This document shows positions 34,156-42,280 of a stretch of DNA of 56,778 nucleotides, in pieces. Position 1 is the first letter of the stretch. Each line of letters starts with the position of its first letter. The notes beneath the pieces are model-generated. The model was not told where the DNA came from, ran no database searches, and was given only the letters and a program-made list of their open reading frames with translations. The DNA is from PMNU01 sp035479375 (GTDB lineage Bacteria > Patescibacteriota > Saccharimonadia > Saccharimonadales > UBA4665), in assembly GCA_035479375.1 (NCBI GenBank), contig DATIIT010000015.1, positions 1 to 56,778 of the forward strand, given 5' to 3'. A program made the position numbers and the translations under genes.

Positions 34156-35505
34156 CTACGCCGCAGAGTGCCGCTCATTGGTGCCCGCAAAATAGGCCAG
34201 CAAACGCGAGCCGATTTTGGAGCTGGCCACCAGGCGCGCCGCCATCAGCGTCAGCTTCTTGTGTGCCGGGCAGTCGAGCCGTAAAATATCACGATAAGTG
34301 ATCAGGTCGCTCGTAGACTGGGTGAGCACCCGCAAGGTGTCCGCCTGGTCCTCGCGTAACTGCGAACCGGCATAGGTGTCTACGAAGATAGGGTGTGTGC
34401 TATTTTCATAGTCACCCACTACCGTGAGCGCCGCAGCCTCTCCTGGCTTGTCGTGCTTCAGCCGGGCAGCGGTTGTGAGCATATTATCCTCCCGCTCGAA
34501 ATCCTGCATAGTCGTCCCCACTTCACCGCTTACCTTGCCACTATACCGTGCGCCATTGTTCAGCCTGGCAAACGAGGGGTCGTTATCAAGGCATGCCGGC
34601 CCTCCGGCCGTATGCACAAACCCATGCGCAAACTCATGCCGGAGTGCACCCTCACTGAGCCGGCGGGCTACGTTTACGACTACCGTGTCTCCTGCATAAA
34701 AGGCTAGCGTGTCTGTGGCCTGTCCGGCCTCTTCGTGCGGGGGTATGTCGGCGAGCAGTATATGCTTCACGCCAGTCAATTGCTGCACATATTCGGCCGG
34801 CAGTCCGGCTATGTCCTGCATGATGGCTACGACATCTGCCTTGGCGTCGGTAGATTCCAGGTCGGCAGCACTGGGCGCCTTAGAATCCCAACCGAGATCA
34901 GGTTCGCCTGCGGCAAGGGGTTCGATCGTAAGGCCGTACTGCTTCAAAAAATCCTGGGCGTTGGCCATATAGAGCGGGAACGGGATGGTGGTAGGCGTAT
35001 TAGCCGCGGTGGCGTACGTTACGTCCTGGACAAGGGGCGTGTCATATGGCAGGTCATCGTGCACGGTAAGCCCTTCCTGGCCGGCTACTTTCTTACGGAA
35101 AGTAAAGAGACGAGCCTGTGAGCCGACATATTGCACCGCCTGGGAAGACCCAAATCCGTCTATAAAACTCTGGAGAGTGGCAACGCCTGGCGTGTCTGGA
35201 GCGTCCAACATTGCTTCTGCGCGCTGCATGTCGCCAGCGGTGACGTTGACATCACAAGCGGAGTGCGGCGAGGCCAGGTCCGCAACTTCCTGTACACCGT
35301 ATCCGAAACCGACAACAACTGTCGCCGCGGCGCATGCCCAGACCCCGGCCTTACGTCTCGTTTGGTGCTGTGCTGCGGCGGCGTTCTCAGCAGCGCTTGT
35401 GGACACCGCTTCTGATGGAGGGGCAGCCGGCAAAGCAGCGGCCATGGCCAGTGGGCTGACCTCTGGCGCAGCGGAAATAAAACCTTCGCGGACTGCTATT
35501 GACAT
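34156..35505 (-). CDS. Membrane-anchored zinc-metalloprotease-like protein (HEFAH)
   Basis: A 449-aa protein. A cytoplasmic, alanine-rich N terminus leads to one membrane helix (VWACAAATVVVGFGYGVQEV, residues ~55-74). The long outside domain has GALRHEFAHGFVHTAG, the HEXXH zinc site (His290, Glu291, His294); a third ligand could be Glu in QDFEREDN. I know no family with this full layout. It starts from a TGA-TATAAT promoter 9 nt upstream, identical in core to that of the 15175 gene. A role in envelope remodelling or in attacking a host surface is conceivable but not shown. Confidence 0.65.
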   Translation of the reverse strand: MSIAVREGFISAAPEVSPLAMAAALPAAPPSEAVSTSAAENAAAAQHQTRRKAGVWACAAATVVVGFGYGVQEVADLASPHSACDVNVTAGDMQRAEAMLDAPDTPGVATLQSFIDGFGSSQAVQYVGSQARLFTFRKKVAGQEGLTVHDDLPYDTPLVQDVTYATAANTPTTIPFPLYMANAQDFLKQYGLTIEPLAAGEPDLGWDSKAPSAADLESTDAKADVVAIMQDIAGLPAEYVQQLTGVKHILLADIPPHEEAGQATDTLAFYAGDTVVVNVARRLSEGALRHEFAHGFVHTAGGPACLDNDPSFARLNNGARYSGKVSGEVGTTMQDFEREDNMLTTAARLKHDKPGEAAALTVVGDYENSTHPIFVDTYAGSQLREDQADTLRVLTQSTSDLITYRDILRLDCPAHKKLTLMAARLVASSKIGSRLLAYFAGTNERHSAA

Positions 35506-35514
35506 AACCTATGT

Positions 35515-35523
35515 ATTATATCA
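35515..35523 (-). promoter_or_regulatory. Extended -10 promoter of the HEFAH metalloprotease gene (leaderless type)
   Basis: TGA-TATAAT on the minus strand, 9 nt before ATG 35505, within TTATGATATAATA, a 13-base core shared exactly with the 15175 promoter. Confidence 0.6.
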
Positions 35524-35552
35524 TAAGATATATTATAGTCAATACGCTTCCG

Positions 35553-36251
35553 TTAGGCCGCTGCCGGGTAAGGCACGTGCTCTACAGAGGCGCCAAGCAA
35601 TTCCAGGCCAATGCGTAGCGCTGCCACCGGATGCCCTGGCACCTTTAAGGCCGCCTCTACCGCCCGCGGCAATGCCCCCAAATCTCTGTAAAACACGGGT
35701 GCGTCTATAGTAGTGTCTGGCGTGGGCTCCCGGAGGCCGTGCAGCGCCTCTAATTCCGCGCGGGTGTGCACCTGGTAGTGGCCGTCTTCTTTGCCAACTG
35801 TCACAATGGGCGTGGTGCCCGGGACGGCCAGGCGCCCCTCTAGGTCGTAGAAATCCATCCGCCCTAGACATGCGTCGCAGGGGTGCAGAGTGGGCGTCAA
35901 GATATCAGTGATGCTGCGCACAATTGTCGGATCAGATGGGCCAGCCACCACAATGCCGCGCACCAGCGGGAAGCCGGCTTCGCGCGCTGCGGCCAGCGCC
36001 CACATCTCGGCACAACGTTTAAGCGGAGCCTCTCCGCGGATCGGCTTGATATTGGCTGCGGCAAACCTGGCTATCCGGCCAGTCCGCCGGTTCTCGGCCA
36101 CCAGCAACGCGCCAACGCCCACGCCGCGGTAGGAATCATGCCGGGCTGACGCAGCAATTGCCAAGCGGGCGAGGCGGGGCACTTCTGCCATGAAGTCGCA
36201 CCACCCGGCGGGCCGGGCGCTCAACTCGTATGGGGAAGGAAACGTTACCAT
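35553..36251 (-). CDS. Cytidine-deaminase-fold protein
   Basis: A 232-aa protein with a deaminase zinc site: LKRCAEMWALAAA (Cys80, Glu82) and LHPCDACLGRM (Cys125, Cys128), the C-A-E plus P-C-x2-C arrangement of tetrameric cytidine/blasticidin deaminases. It is longer than standard (~130 aa) and has a C-terminal extension with no clear family. Substrate may be a pyrimidine nucleoside or something else. A TGC-TACAAT box lies about 19 nt upstream of the ATG, giving a short leader without SD. Confidence 0.75.
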   Translation of the reverse strand: MVTFPSPYELSARPAGWCDFMAEVPRLARLAIAASARHDSYRGVGVGALLVAENRRTGRIARFAAANIKPIRGEAPLKRCAEMWALAAAREAGFPLVRGIVVAGPSDPTIVRSITDILTPTLHPCDACLGRMDFYDLEGRLAVPGTTPIVTVGKEDGHYQVHTRAELEALHGLREPTPDTTIDAPVFYRDLGALPRAVEAALKVPGHPVAALRIGLELLGASVEHVPYPAAA

Positions 36252-36306
36252 ATTCTTGAACTTTGTCTATATTGTAGCATGCCGCCTTTCGGCGTAGGCT
36301 AGAGCC

Positions 36307-36837
36307 ATGCAGCACGCCACGCTATTCCTCATGCTCGGCTATCCCGGCGCCGGCAAGACCACGGCCGCGGCAATTATCCACAAACTGACCGGCGCTGAGC
36401 ACCTGTGGGCCGACCACGAGCGCAACAAGCGTTTCCCCAACCCCACGCACAGCCACGAGGAAAACCTGGCACTCTACGCCCAGCTCAACGACGAAGCTGC
36501 GCACCTGCTGCGCCAGGGGAAAAGCGTTATTTTTGACACCAACTTCAACTACTACCGCGACCGCGAGCGGCTGCGCCAAATCGCCGCGCAGGCGGGCGCG
36601 CAAACGGTGGTCATCTGGATCGCTACCCACAAAGACCTGGCGCGGATCCGCGCTGTTGAACGTTCGGAAGGGCAGCCAACGCGCGTCTGGGGCAACATGA
36701 GCCTGGAAGATTTTGAGCGCATCGCCGGCGGCCTGGAGGAGCCCCAGCACCACGAGCAGGTCATCAAGCTGGACGGCCAGGTGCTCACGCACGAAGACGT
36801 AGAAAATGCACTCAAAAGTATTGCACCCGAAGCATAA
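36307..36837 (+). CDS. P-loop kinase-like ATPase (AAA_33 type)
   Basis: A 176-aa protein with Walker A LGYPGAGKTTAAAI, the acid-rich ADHERNKRF and the strand SVIFDTNFNYYRDRERL, as in predicted zeta-toxin-like or polynucleotide kinases. It probably phosphorylates a small molecule or nucleic acid end. A TAGGCT box 6 nt before the ATG fits the leaderless pattern. Followed by the nuclease gene. Confidence 0.8.
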   Translation: MQHATLFLMLGYPGAGKTTAAAIIHKLTGAEHLWADHERNKRFPNPTHSHEENLALYAQLNDEAAHLLRQGKSVIFDTNFNYYRDRERLRQIAAQAGAQTVVIWIATHKDLARIRAVERSEGQPTRVWGNMSLEDFERIAGGLEEPQHHEQVIKLDGQVLTHEDVENALKSIAPEA

Positions 36838-36854
36838 GCGTGTATACTAGCGCC

Positions 36855-37454
36855 ATGTCTAAAAAGACGCTGAAGTTGCTAAGCTCGTTGCTGGGCACCA
36901 TTGTGTTGGTGGTGGTCTATTTTGGTAACGCGCACGGCTGGTTTGGCACCACTACCGGCGCCAAGTCTGGCGTACAGTCGGCAGCCACGCTTCCCGGCGA
37001 CCCTGGCTTGTATCCCATAGACCACTTCATAGATGGCGACACCATAGCCGTAAAAATGAACGGTAAAACAGAGAGCATCCGCATGGTTGGCGTAGACACG
37101 CCGGAAACGCACAAGCCCAACACGCCAGTGCAGTGCTATGGGCCGGCTGCGGCGGCCTTTACCAAAAGCCTCATCAGCTCTGGAAGGGTCAGGCTGGCCG
37201 CCGACCCAGACAGCACCAACCGCGACCGCTACAACCGCCTGCTGCGCTACGTGTACATCCCAGACGGCCGCATGGTAGAGACCGAACTCATCAAAGGCGG
37301 CTACGGCTTTGCCTACACCGAATTCCCATTCACCAAATCAGCCGAGTTCACCGCCGACCAAAACGCGGCCAAGACGGCCGGCAAAGGCCTATGGGGCAAC
37401 TGCAAACCGTTCCAAGAAAGCAGCGGCCGCTGGCAAACCGAAAATGCAGGCTAA
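36855..37454 (+). CDS. Secreted/anchored thermonuclease-like (SNase) nuclease
   Basis: A 199-aa protein. An N-terminal signal or anchor helix (LSSLLGTIVLVVVYFGNAHG) precedes an SNase domain with HFIDGDTIAVKM, IRMVGVDTPETH (Arg and Glu of the active site) and NRDRYNRLLRYVYI (second Arg). It would degrade external DNA or RNA, a plausible nucleotide source for an organism with few biosynthetic genes. TATACT ends 6 nt before ATG 36855, the leaderless pattern; a start 15 bp upstream would cover this box. Confidence 0.88.
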   Translation: MSKKTLKLLSSLLGTIVLVVVYFGNAHGWFGTTTGAKSGVQSAATLPGDPGLYPIDHFIDGDTIAVKMNGKTESIRMVGVDTPETHKPNTPVQCYGPAAAAFTKSLISSGRVRLAADPDSTNRDRYNRLLRYVYIPDGRMVETELIKGGYGFAYTEFPFTKSAEFTADQNAAKTAGKGLWGNCKPFQESSGRWQTENAG

Positions 37455-37466
37455 AACCGCTAAAAC

Positions 37467-38330
37467 CTATATGAGTTCAGACACCGGGCTCACCCGGGGC
37501 CGCACGCCAGACCGCAGGGCGTACGCCACCGAAAAGCGCTGCGTCGCTGGGTCGTACCCCTTATAAAGCAGCCGGATAGGCAAGTAGCAAACCGTTACAA
37601 AAAGCGCCATTGGGTACATGTACCGCTGGGAGGCCAGGCCATGCAGCCGGTAGGTGCGCGGGCCAGACCACACATATCGGTAAAATTCGCGGGGGCCAGA
37701 GGCTGCCTGGCGCGGCGAAAAAGAGGCCTCCATGCGCGGCGCAAATACCACCCGGTGTTTGGTAGCCGCCAAATGCGCGGCCAGGTCGAGGTCTTCTGCC
37801 ATGCGCCGGGCAGTGCAGAGTTGAGGCTGTATTTCGCGCCAGACGCTGCGCCGGATCCCCATCGTCACCCCATATAAAAATATTTCGCGGCGGCCGGCGG
37901 AACGCGCGGCCAAAAAACGCCGGAACGTACTGTCGATGCCATCAAATACCTTGCGCAGGCCGATGTCCCGGTAGCGCACGACGCCGCTGGCGGCTGCAAC
38001 CTGGCTATCGGCAAAGGTGCGCTGCACGTTGGCCACCCAATCGGGCGCCAAAACAGCGTCACTATCCGTGCGCCCAATGACATCGCCACGGGCGGCGTTA
38101 AAACCACGGTTACGCGCATAGACCAAGCCTTGCCGCGGCTCGCTGAGCAGGGTCACAAAGGGGTACCGGCGGGCAATCTCGGCGGTCGCATCAGTAGAAT
38201 TGTTGTCTACCACAATGACCTCAAACGGCCGCACGGTCTGCGCGGCAATCGCCTCCAAACAGAGGGCTAGATAGCTTTCTTCGTTGTAGGCTGGTATAAC
38301 TAAACTAACGCGGATCTTCGATTTCGTCAT
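37467..38330 (-). CDS. GT2 family glycosyltransferase
   Basis: A 287-aa GT-A protein: MTKSKIRVSLVIPAYNEESY, VIVVDNNSTDATAEIAR and IGRTDSDAVLAPDW (the D-x-D metal site). It resembles rhamnosyl- or mannosyltransferase-type GT2 enzymes and ends in one hydrophobic segment (MYPMALFVTVCYLPIRLLY). Its ATG faces that of the divergent glycosidase gene with a single base between (CAT-A-ATG). Confidence 0.85.
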   Translation of the reverse strand: MTKSKIRVSLVIPAYNEESYLALCLEAIAAQTVRPFEVIVVDNNSTDATAEIARRYPFVTLLSEPRQGLVYARNRGFNAARGDVIGRTDSDAVLAPDWVANVQRTFADSQVAAASGVVRYRDIGLRKVFDGIDSTFRRFLAARSAGRREIFLYGVTMGIRRSVWREIQPQLCTARRMAEDLDLAAHLAATKHRVVFAPRMEASFSPRQAASGPREFYRYVWSGPRTYRLHGLASQRYMYPMALFVTVCYLPIRLLYKGYDPATQRFSVAYALRSGVRPRVSPVSELI

Positions 38331-38331
38331 A

Positions 38332-39456
38332 ATGAAACACTCCAAATTATACACCTCCAAGCTGCCCACAAGCGTAAGGGACCTACCCGCCCGGGCGGGG
38401 CGCTACTGGCGCAAAAACTGGTGGCACAAAGTGCTGTGCGTGCTGGCGGCAACGCTTATGCTGTGCGTGGGCACGATGTACGGCATCGCGCAGTGGTACA
38501 TCCATAGCGAACGGTCGCAGCCGCTGGTGCTGGGCACCTCGTTTATCCCGGCATACGCCGAGAGCCTCGGGCTCAACGCACAGGACACGCTGGACACGCT
38601 CATTGGCCAAGTAGGCGTGCGCAATTTCCGGCTGGTGAGCTACTGGGATCAGCTGGAGCCGAGCCCCGGCCAGTACGATTTCTCCCTGTTAGATTGGCAA
38701 TTCCAAAAGATTGAGGCGGCGCACGGCACCATTACGCTGAGCTTGGGGCTCCGCCAGCCGCGTTGGCCAGAGTGCCACGTGCCGGCGTGGGTCGGCAGCG
38801 AGCCGGAAAGCACCTGGCAGCCGCAGCTGGAGAAATTCATGGCGACGGTGGTAAACCGCTACAAAACCTCGCCGGCGCTCAAAAGCTACCAGGTGGAAAA
38901 CGAGTACTTTTTGCACGGCTTCGGCTTGTGCACCAGCCTGGTGGGCGCCGGCGCCACCTACGACCGCGCCCGTTTAGTATCCGAATATAACCTGGTGAAG
39001 AAGCTGGACCCCACGCGCACCGCCATCGTCAACCGCAGCGACAACGCCATTGGCATCTCGGTGGGCAACCCGCGGCCGGACGAACTCGGCATCTCTATTT
39101 ACAAACGGGTGTGGAGCCCGCCCATTGGCCGCTATTACGAGTATCCGTTCCCGGCGTGGTTCTACGGCTTTGTGGCCGGCACGCAAAAGCTGGCTACCGG
39201 GCGGGACACCATCATCCACGAGCTGCAAGCCGAGGCCTGGCCGCCGCACGGCCAAAGCATCACCCAGACCAGCCTGGCCGAGCAGAAAAAATCACTGGAC
39301 GCCAAGCGGCTGGAAGGCCGCATCAAGTACGGCGAAGGCACGGGCATGCGCCAAATCTACCTCTGGGGAAGCGAGTATTGGGTGTACCGCCAAAAAGTGC
39401 TGCACGACGACAGCCTGGTGCACGTGGCCGCTGCCCACTTCAGCAAGGACAAGTAG
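38332..39456 (+). CDS. Membrane-anchored clan-A glycoside hydrolase (beta-galactosidase/GH42-39-like)
   Basis: A 374-aa protein with one anchor helix (VLCVLAATLMLCVGTMYGIA, residues ~35-54) and a TIM-barrel domain. Catalytic candidates: the acid/base Glu191 in SYQVENEYF (N-E pair) and the nucleophile Glu297 in IIHELQAEAW. GTSFIPAYAESLGL and YWDQLEPSPGQYDFS mark the first strands. It should hydrolyse an external oligosaccharide or trim the cell's own glycan. Stops two bases before the convergent 39459 gene's stop. Confidence 0.8.
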   Translation: MKHSKLYTSKLPTSVRDLPARAGRYWRKNWWHKVLCVLAATLMLCVGTMYGIAQWYIHSERSQPLVLGTSFIPAYAESLGLNAQDTLDTLIGQVGVRNFRLVSYWDQLEPSPGQYDFSLLDWQFQKIEAAHGTITLSLGLRQPRWPECHVPAWVGSEPESTWQPQLEKFMATVVNRYKTSPALKSYQVENEYFLHGFGLCTSLVGAGATYDRARLVSEYNLVKKLDPTRTAIVNRSDNAIGISVGNPRPDELGISIYKRVWSPPIGRYYEYPFPAWFYGFVAGTQKLATGRDTIIHELQAEAWPPHGQSITQTSLAEQKKSLDAKRLEGRIKYGEGTGMRQIYLWGSEYWVYRQKVLHDDSLVHVAAAHFSKDK

Positions 39457-39458
39457 GA

Positions 39459-39929
39459 CTAGTGGCCGCCCAGCATATGTTGGCCGCGGCGCAGCTCCCA
39501 GGCCGCCGCACGAGCAGCCCTTGAAGCGCACTGTACCCGCCCAAACGGCAGGGGCACCAGCGCATTCATCCCCGGAACCCTGATGCCGCGGCGCGGCCCC
39601 GTCTGGCACTGCTCCGGCAACAAATGCTCGGCATAGTCAACAAGCCGCTCGCTTGTGCCCTGGGCGCCACTGGCAGGGAGGCCATGCGCGGCCATGGTAG
39701 CGCGGTAGGCGTCCAGCTCCTCCTGGAATGCGGCGGCTTCGTTAGGGCCGAGCCGGCCAGCGGCCTCCAACAAAAAAGTCTCGTCGGCAGCGGTGGCAGC
39801 CTGCATGGCCGCAACCCCCACTTCAACCTGCGCCTCGAAAGCCCGTTCGGCAAGCAGCGGGGCGCAGGCACCGAGCTGCTCCCGGAGCAGGCAACCGCCA
39901 CACGTTTCGGACAAAAACTCAGTGTTCAT
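39459..39929 (-). CDS. Hypothetical protein, 156 aa
   Basis: Soluble, alanine- and glutamate-rich, with an N-terminal cysteine group (SETCGGCLLREQLGACAP) that could bind a metal or form disulfides. No family recognised. The minus-strand TATAAT (39944-39939) ends 9 nt before the ATG at 39929, matching the leaderless pattern and ruling out the ATG at 39938, which abuts the box. Confidence 0.6.
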   Translation of the reverse strand: MNTEFLSETCGGCLLREQLGACAPLLAERAFEAQVEVGVAAMQAATAADETFLLEAAGRLGPNEAAAFQEELDAYRATMAAHGLPASGAQGTSERLVDYAEHLLPEQCQTGPRRGIRVPGMNALVPLPFGRVQCASRAARAAAWELRRGQHMLGGH

Positions 39930-40031
39930 AGAATGCATATTATATACTAAAGATACAAAATAGTAAATAATCCCCACTTCCCGGACAGGGCCGGCCATGG
40001 TAAAATCATCTCTGTAGAGCAGGTAAACCCT

Positions 40032-40496
40032 ATGGCCAAAAAGAAGCAGCCCACCAGCAAGCAAATCACCAACCGCCGCGCCCGCCACGATTACGAGCTG
40101 GGCGACTCTATGGTGGTGGGCGTCGCCCTTACCGGCGCCGAGACCAAGGCGCTGCGCATGGGCCACGGCCAGCTGCGCGGCGCGTACGTCACGGTAAAAG
40201 ACGGCGAGCTGTGGCTGGTAAATGCCACTATTAGCGCCAGCAGCGGCATCCTCATTGACGAGCAGGCGCAAACGCGCAACCGCAAGCTGCTAGCCAAACG
40301 GCGCGAGATCGAGCACTTGGTGGAGGCCAAACAACAGGGGCAAACCATTGTGCCGCTGGAGCTGCTCACCGGCGGGCGGTTTATTAAGCTGCGCATTGCT
40401 ATTGGGCGCGGCAAGAAGTTATACGACAAGCGCGAGACGCTCAAGAAGCGCGATGAGGGGCGGCGCATTGCGGCCGCGCTGAAGCCGTATAGATAA
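40032..40496 (+). CDS. smpB: SsrA-binding protein SmpB
   Basis: A 154-aa protein of the trans-translation system that rescues stalled ribosomes with tmRNA. Family segments: NRRARHDYEL, LTGAETKALRMGHGQLRGAY, GELWLVNATI and the basic tail KLYDKRETLKKRDEGRRIA. No tmRNA gene is visible beside it. It stops just before the 27-bp inverted repeat. Confidence 0.93.
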   Translation: MAKKKQPTSKQITNRRARHDYELGDSMVVGVALTGAETKALRMGHGQLRGAYVTVKDGELWLVNATISASSGILIDEQAQTRNRKLLAKRREIEHLVEAKQQGQTIVPLELLTGGRFIKLRIAIGRGKKLYDKRETLKKRDEGRRIAAALKPYR

Positions 40497-40599
40497 GGGT
40501 GGCTACTACTTTCCAAAAAGTTGGGTCAAGCGTAGTGCAACCCGGGGGCATATGCCCTCGGCGTGTAACGCACAACTTTTTGGAAAGTAGTAGCCACCC
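40497..40599. repeat. Perfect 27-bp inverted repeat with 49-nt structured loop
   Basis: Arms 40497-40523 and 40573-40599 are exact reverse complements. The loop holds a second palindrome, GGGCATATGCCC. The element begins on the base after the smpB stop. No T-tract follows on either strand, so it is not a standard terminator. It could be an RNase III target or a relic of a small mobile element; no target duplication is seen. Confidence 0.85.
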
Positions 40600-40612
40600 C
40601 GTGAAAGCAGCG

Positions 40613-40641
40613 TTGCGCAAGCGGCGGTCTTCGGATATAAT
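40613..40641 (+). promoter_or_regulatory. Promoter of the tRNA-Asn gene
   Basis: TTGCGC (40613-40618), 17-bp spacer, TATAAT (40636-40641). A start near 40648 would give a ~76-nt leader with two hairpins (GTGCG...CGCAC near 40652-40679 and GAGA...TCTC near 40692-40714) before the tRNA. Confidence 0.6.
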
Positions 40642-40723
40642 CAGCCTATTCGTGCGCCCCTGGTGGGCTAACGACGCACATTTAGTAGGGTGAGAGAGGC
40701 CTTCGGGCGCATCTCATCTATAA

Positions 40724-40798
40724 TCCGGGGTAGCTCAGCGGTAGAGCGGGTGGCTGTTAACCACTAGGTCGCTGGTTCGAATCCAGTCCCCGGAGCCA
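40724..40798 (+). tRNA. tRNA-Asn (GTT), CCA encoded
   Basis: A full cloverleaf: acceptor TCCGGGG/CCCCGGA (40724-40730 and 40788-40794), D-arm TAGCTCAGCGGTAGAGC, anticodon loop CTGTTAA on a GGTGG/CCACT stem, TTCGAAT T-loop, discriminator G and encoded CCA. An intrinsic terminator follows. The sequence after it is AT-richer. Confidence 0.95.
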
Positions 40799-40803
40799 AG
40801 CAT

Positions 40804-40829
40804 AAGCACTTTGAAAGAGGTGCTTTTTT
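40804..40829 (+). terminator. Terminator of the tRNA-Asn transcript
   Basis: AAGCAC...GTGCTT hairpin followed by TTTT, a few bases after the encoded CCA. Confidence 0.8.
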
Positions 40830-41082
40830 GTTTGCTATAATTATCCGCAACGGAGTCAAGTGGGAACTCAAAAGCCCTACCGGTGACGGTAAATACAATG
40901 TCCAGCATCAAATAAAGGCTGCCGCCAAACAATCAGCCAACGTAATCTTTGACGCCCGTAGATCAAAAATGCATATGGCCAAGATACGCAATGAGGTCGA
41001 GCGACAGTTTGGCTACACGAAGCCCATAAAGAAGCTCATCCTCATCGACAAAAATAAAGTCATAGTTGAGCTATCTAAATAG
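40828..41082 (+). pseudogene. Fragment of a CdiA-type tRNase toxin domain
   Basis: About 84 codons read WELKSPTGDGKYNVQHQIKA, then NVIFDARRSKMHMAKI and KKLILIDKNKVIVEL, the pattern of C-terminal tRNA-nuclease domains of contact-dependent inhibition and ICE-borne toxins. The only start candidates are TTG 40828, inside the tRNA terminator, or non-standard codons, so the gene has lost its N terminus. A TGC-TATAAT box remains at 40833-40841. It may be an inactive remnant of an element inserted at the tRNA. No immunity gene was recognised beside it. Confidence 0.6.
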
Positions 41083-41095
41083 TCCGTGTTATAAT
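41066..41095 (+). promoter_or_regulatory. Promoter of a short leader or small RNA
   Basis: TTGAGC (41066-41071), 18-bp spacer, TATAAT (41090-41095). The transcript would begin near 41102 and run straight into the hairpin at 41105-41150. Confidence 0.55.
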
Positions 41096-41104
41096 ATAGA
41101 CATT

Positions 41105-41150
41105 GAAGGCTCGGCAGTGCTGTAATGCACAGGTTCTGAACCTTCTTTTT
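41105..41150 (+). ncRNA. Candidate ~50-nt small RNA ending in a terminator
   Basis: GAAGG (41105-41109) pairs with CCTTC before five Ts; inside lie GTGC/GCAC and the competing palindrome AGGTTCTGAACCT. The two foldings exclude each other, so it is either a tiny sRNA or an attenuator for the HD gene at 41196. Confidence 0.4.
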
Positions 41151-41151
41151 A

Positions 41152-41176
41152 AAAGACTTCTTTAGAGGTCTTTTTT
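41152..41176 (+). terminator. Terminator hairpin before the HD gene
   Basis: AAAGAC-TC...GA-GTCTTT with six Ts. It separates the small-RNA-like unit from the HD gene, which has its own TATAGT box at 41183-41188. Confidence 0.65.
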
Positions 41177-41195
41177 ATTAGGTATAGTTAAAACC

Positions 41196-41792
41196 ATGAA
41201 TATAGAAGATCAACAGTTACTAGATAAGCTCAAAACAGCCGTTACAGAGCATTCTGCCGACGAAAATTTCGTTCACCACAAGTGGTTTGTGAAATATCAT
41301 CTGGAAATAGTCGAGAAGATCGCCTTAGAGCTTTGTGAAAAATATCTAGACGCTAATAAATTCAAAGTCCTGACATTAGCATGGCTGCACGATTATGAAA
41401 AGATTATCGATTTTGACAATCAATACAATACAGAGCTTCAAGCGACGAAAGACCTCATGAAGCAGCTTGGATTTAACGAGGGACTTATTGAGCAAATGAC
41501 CCTCGACTTAAATACATACAATGCCAAAGAAAATCTATCGGCAGCTTCGATAGAAATCCAGATAGTTTCATCGTCTGATGCAGCATCTCATAGCGTCGGT
41601 CCATTCATGTGTCTCTATTGGTATGAGAATCCTTCATTGAGCGTGGAGGAGCTTATGGCAGCCAACATCCGAAAGATTACAGTTGACTGGGAAAAGAAGA
41701 TTACGCTACCTGAAGTCAAAGAGGCATTTTCAGCCTATCATGCATTCAATTTGCAGGTTGCAGGTGAACTGCCCGAAAAGTATCTAAAATAA
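41196..41792 (+). CDS. HD-domain phosphohydrolase-like protein
   Basis: A 198-aa protein. His27/His28 in FVHHKWFVKYH, the HD pair His65-Asp66 in LAWLHDYEKI and Asp128 in VSSSDAASH give the metal site of HD-superfamily hydrolases acting on nucleotides or phosphoesters. It is AT-richer than the flanking genes, consistent with transfer with the neighbouring toxin fragment. TATAGT 7 nt before the ATG fits the leaderless pattern. Confidence 0.75.
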   Translation: MNIEDQQLLDKLKTAVTEHSADENFVHHKWFVKYHLEIVEKIALELCEKYLDANKFKVLTLAWLHDYEKIIDFDNQYNTELQATKDLMKQLGFNEGLIEQMTLDLNTYNAKENLSAASIEIQIVSSSDAASHSVGPFMCLYWYENPSLSVEELMAANIRKITVDWEKKITLPEVKEAFSAYHAFNLQVAGELPEKYLK

Positions 41793-41898
41793 TTCTAATG
41801 TTTCGCACTCTATGCTCATCATAATCTAGAGCGGCGGTTCGCAACTCGTCGGCAACGATCTCCGCATAAAAGCAGGTGCACTACTAGCAGTAACCACA

Positions 41899-42243
41899 AT
41901 GCTTGCCTTGTCTGGATGCGGTAGCGGCAATGAAAAACCGCCGGAATCCTCGAATGTCGTAACGACATATCGTAATCGAGATCTGCTATGTCGTTCTTAT
42001 GTGATCGAAGACACCATTCCGGACCCAAGCCTAGGATATGACTGCGGTTTCGCAGGCTTTTATGCCAAGCTCAATTATACGGCTCCGCCTGACTTAAAGC
42101 GCACTGGTACGGACGTGTTTAAAGAGCATGCTGTCCCGTACGAAGGCGGCGTATTACATTGCCTGGTTTACTCTGTTACCAAGAAAGATGTTCCCGCCGA
42201 GACCTGTGACTTTCCTCGGTTTTATGACTCTACACTAGGTTAA
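41899..42243 (+). CDS. Putative lipoprotein, possibly with a damaged start
   Basis: The ATG at 41899 begins MLALSGCGSGN, whose LSGC looks like a lipobox, but only six residues precede the cysteine. The same frame is open back to 41842 and reads IKAGALLAVTT from an ATA at 41866, exactly the missing signal helix. A change of ATG to ATA is possible, or a rare start. The mature part has several cysteines (LLCRSYVI, YDCGFAGFY, HCLVYSV, TCDFPRFYD) suited to disulfides outside the membrane. No family recognised. Confidence 0.5.
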   Translation: MLALSGCGSGNEKPPESSNVVTTYRNRDLLCRSYVIEDTIPDPSLGYDCGFAGFYAKLNYTAPPDLKRTGTDVFKEHAVPYEGGVLHCLVYSVTKKDVPAETCDFPRFYDSTLG

Positions 42244-42280
42244 AACAGCTAAGCGTCTTAGATCGACGATGCTTGCTTAA

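Noticed and set aside
40497..40723. tmRNA gene next to smpB
   Set aside because: The region is too short, lacks a tRNA-Ala-like acceptor/T-arm pair and a tag ORF, and its strongest feature is the 27-bp inverted repeat.
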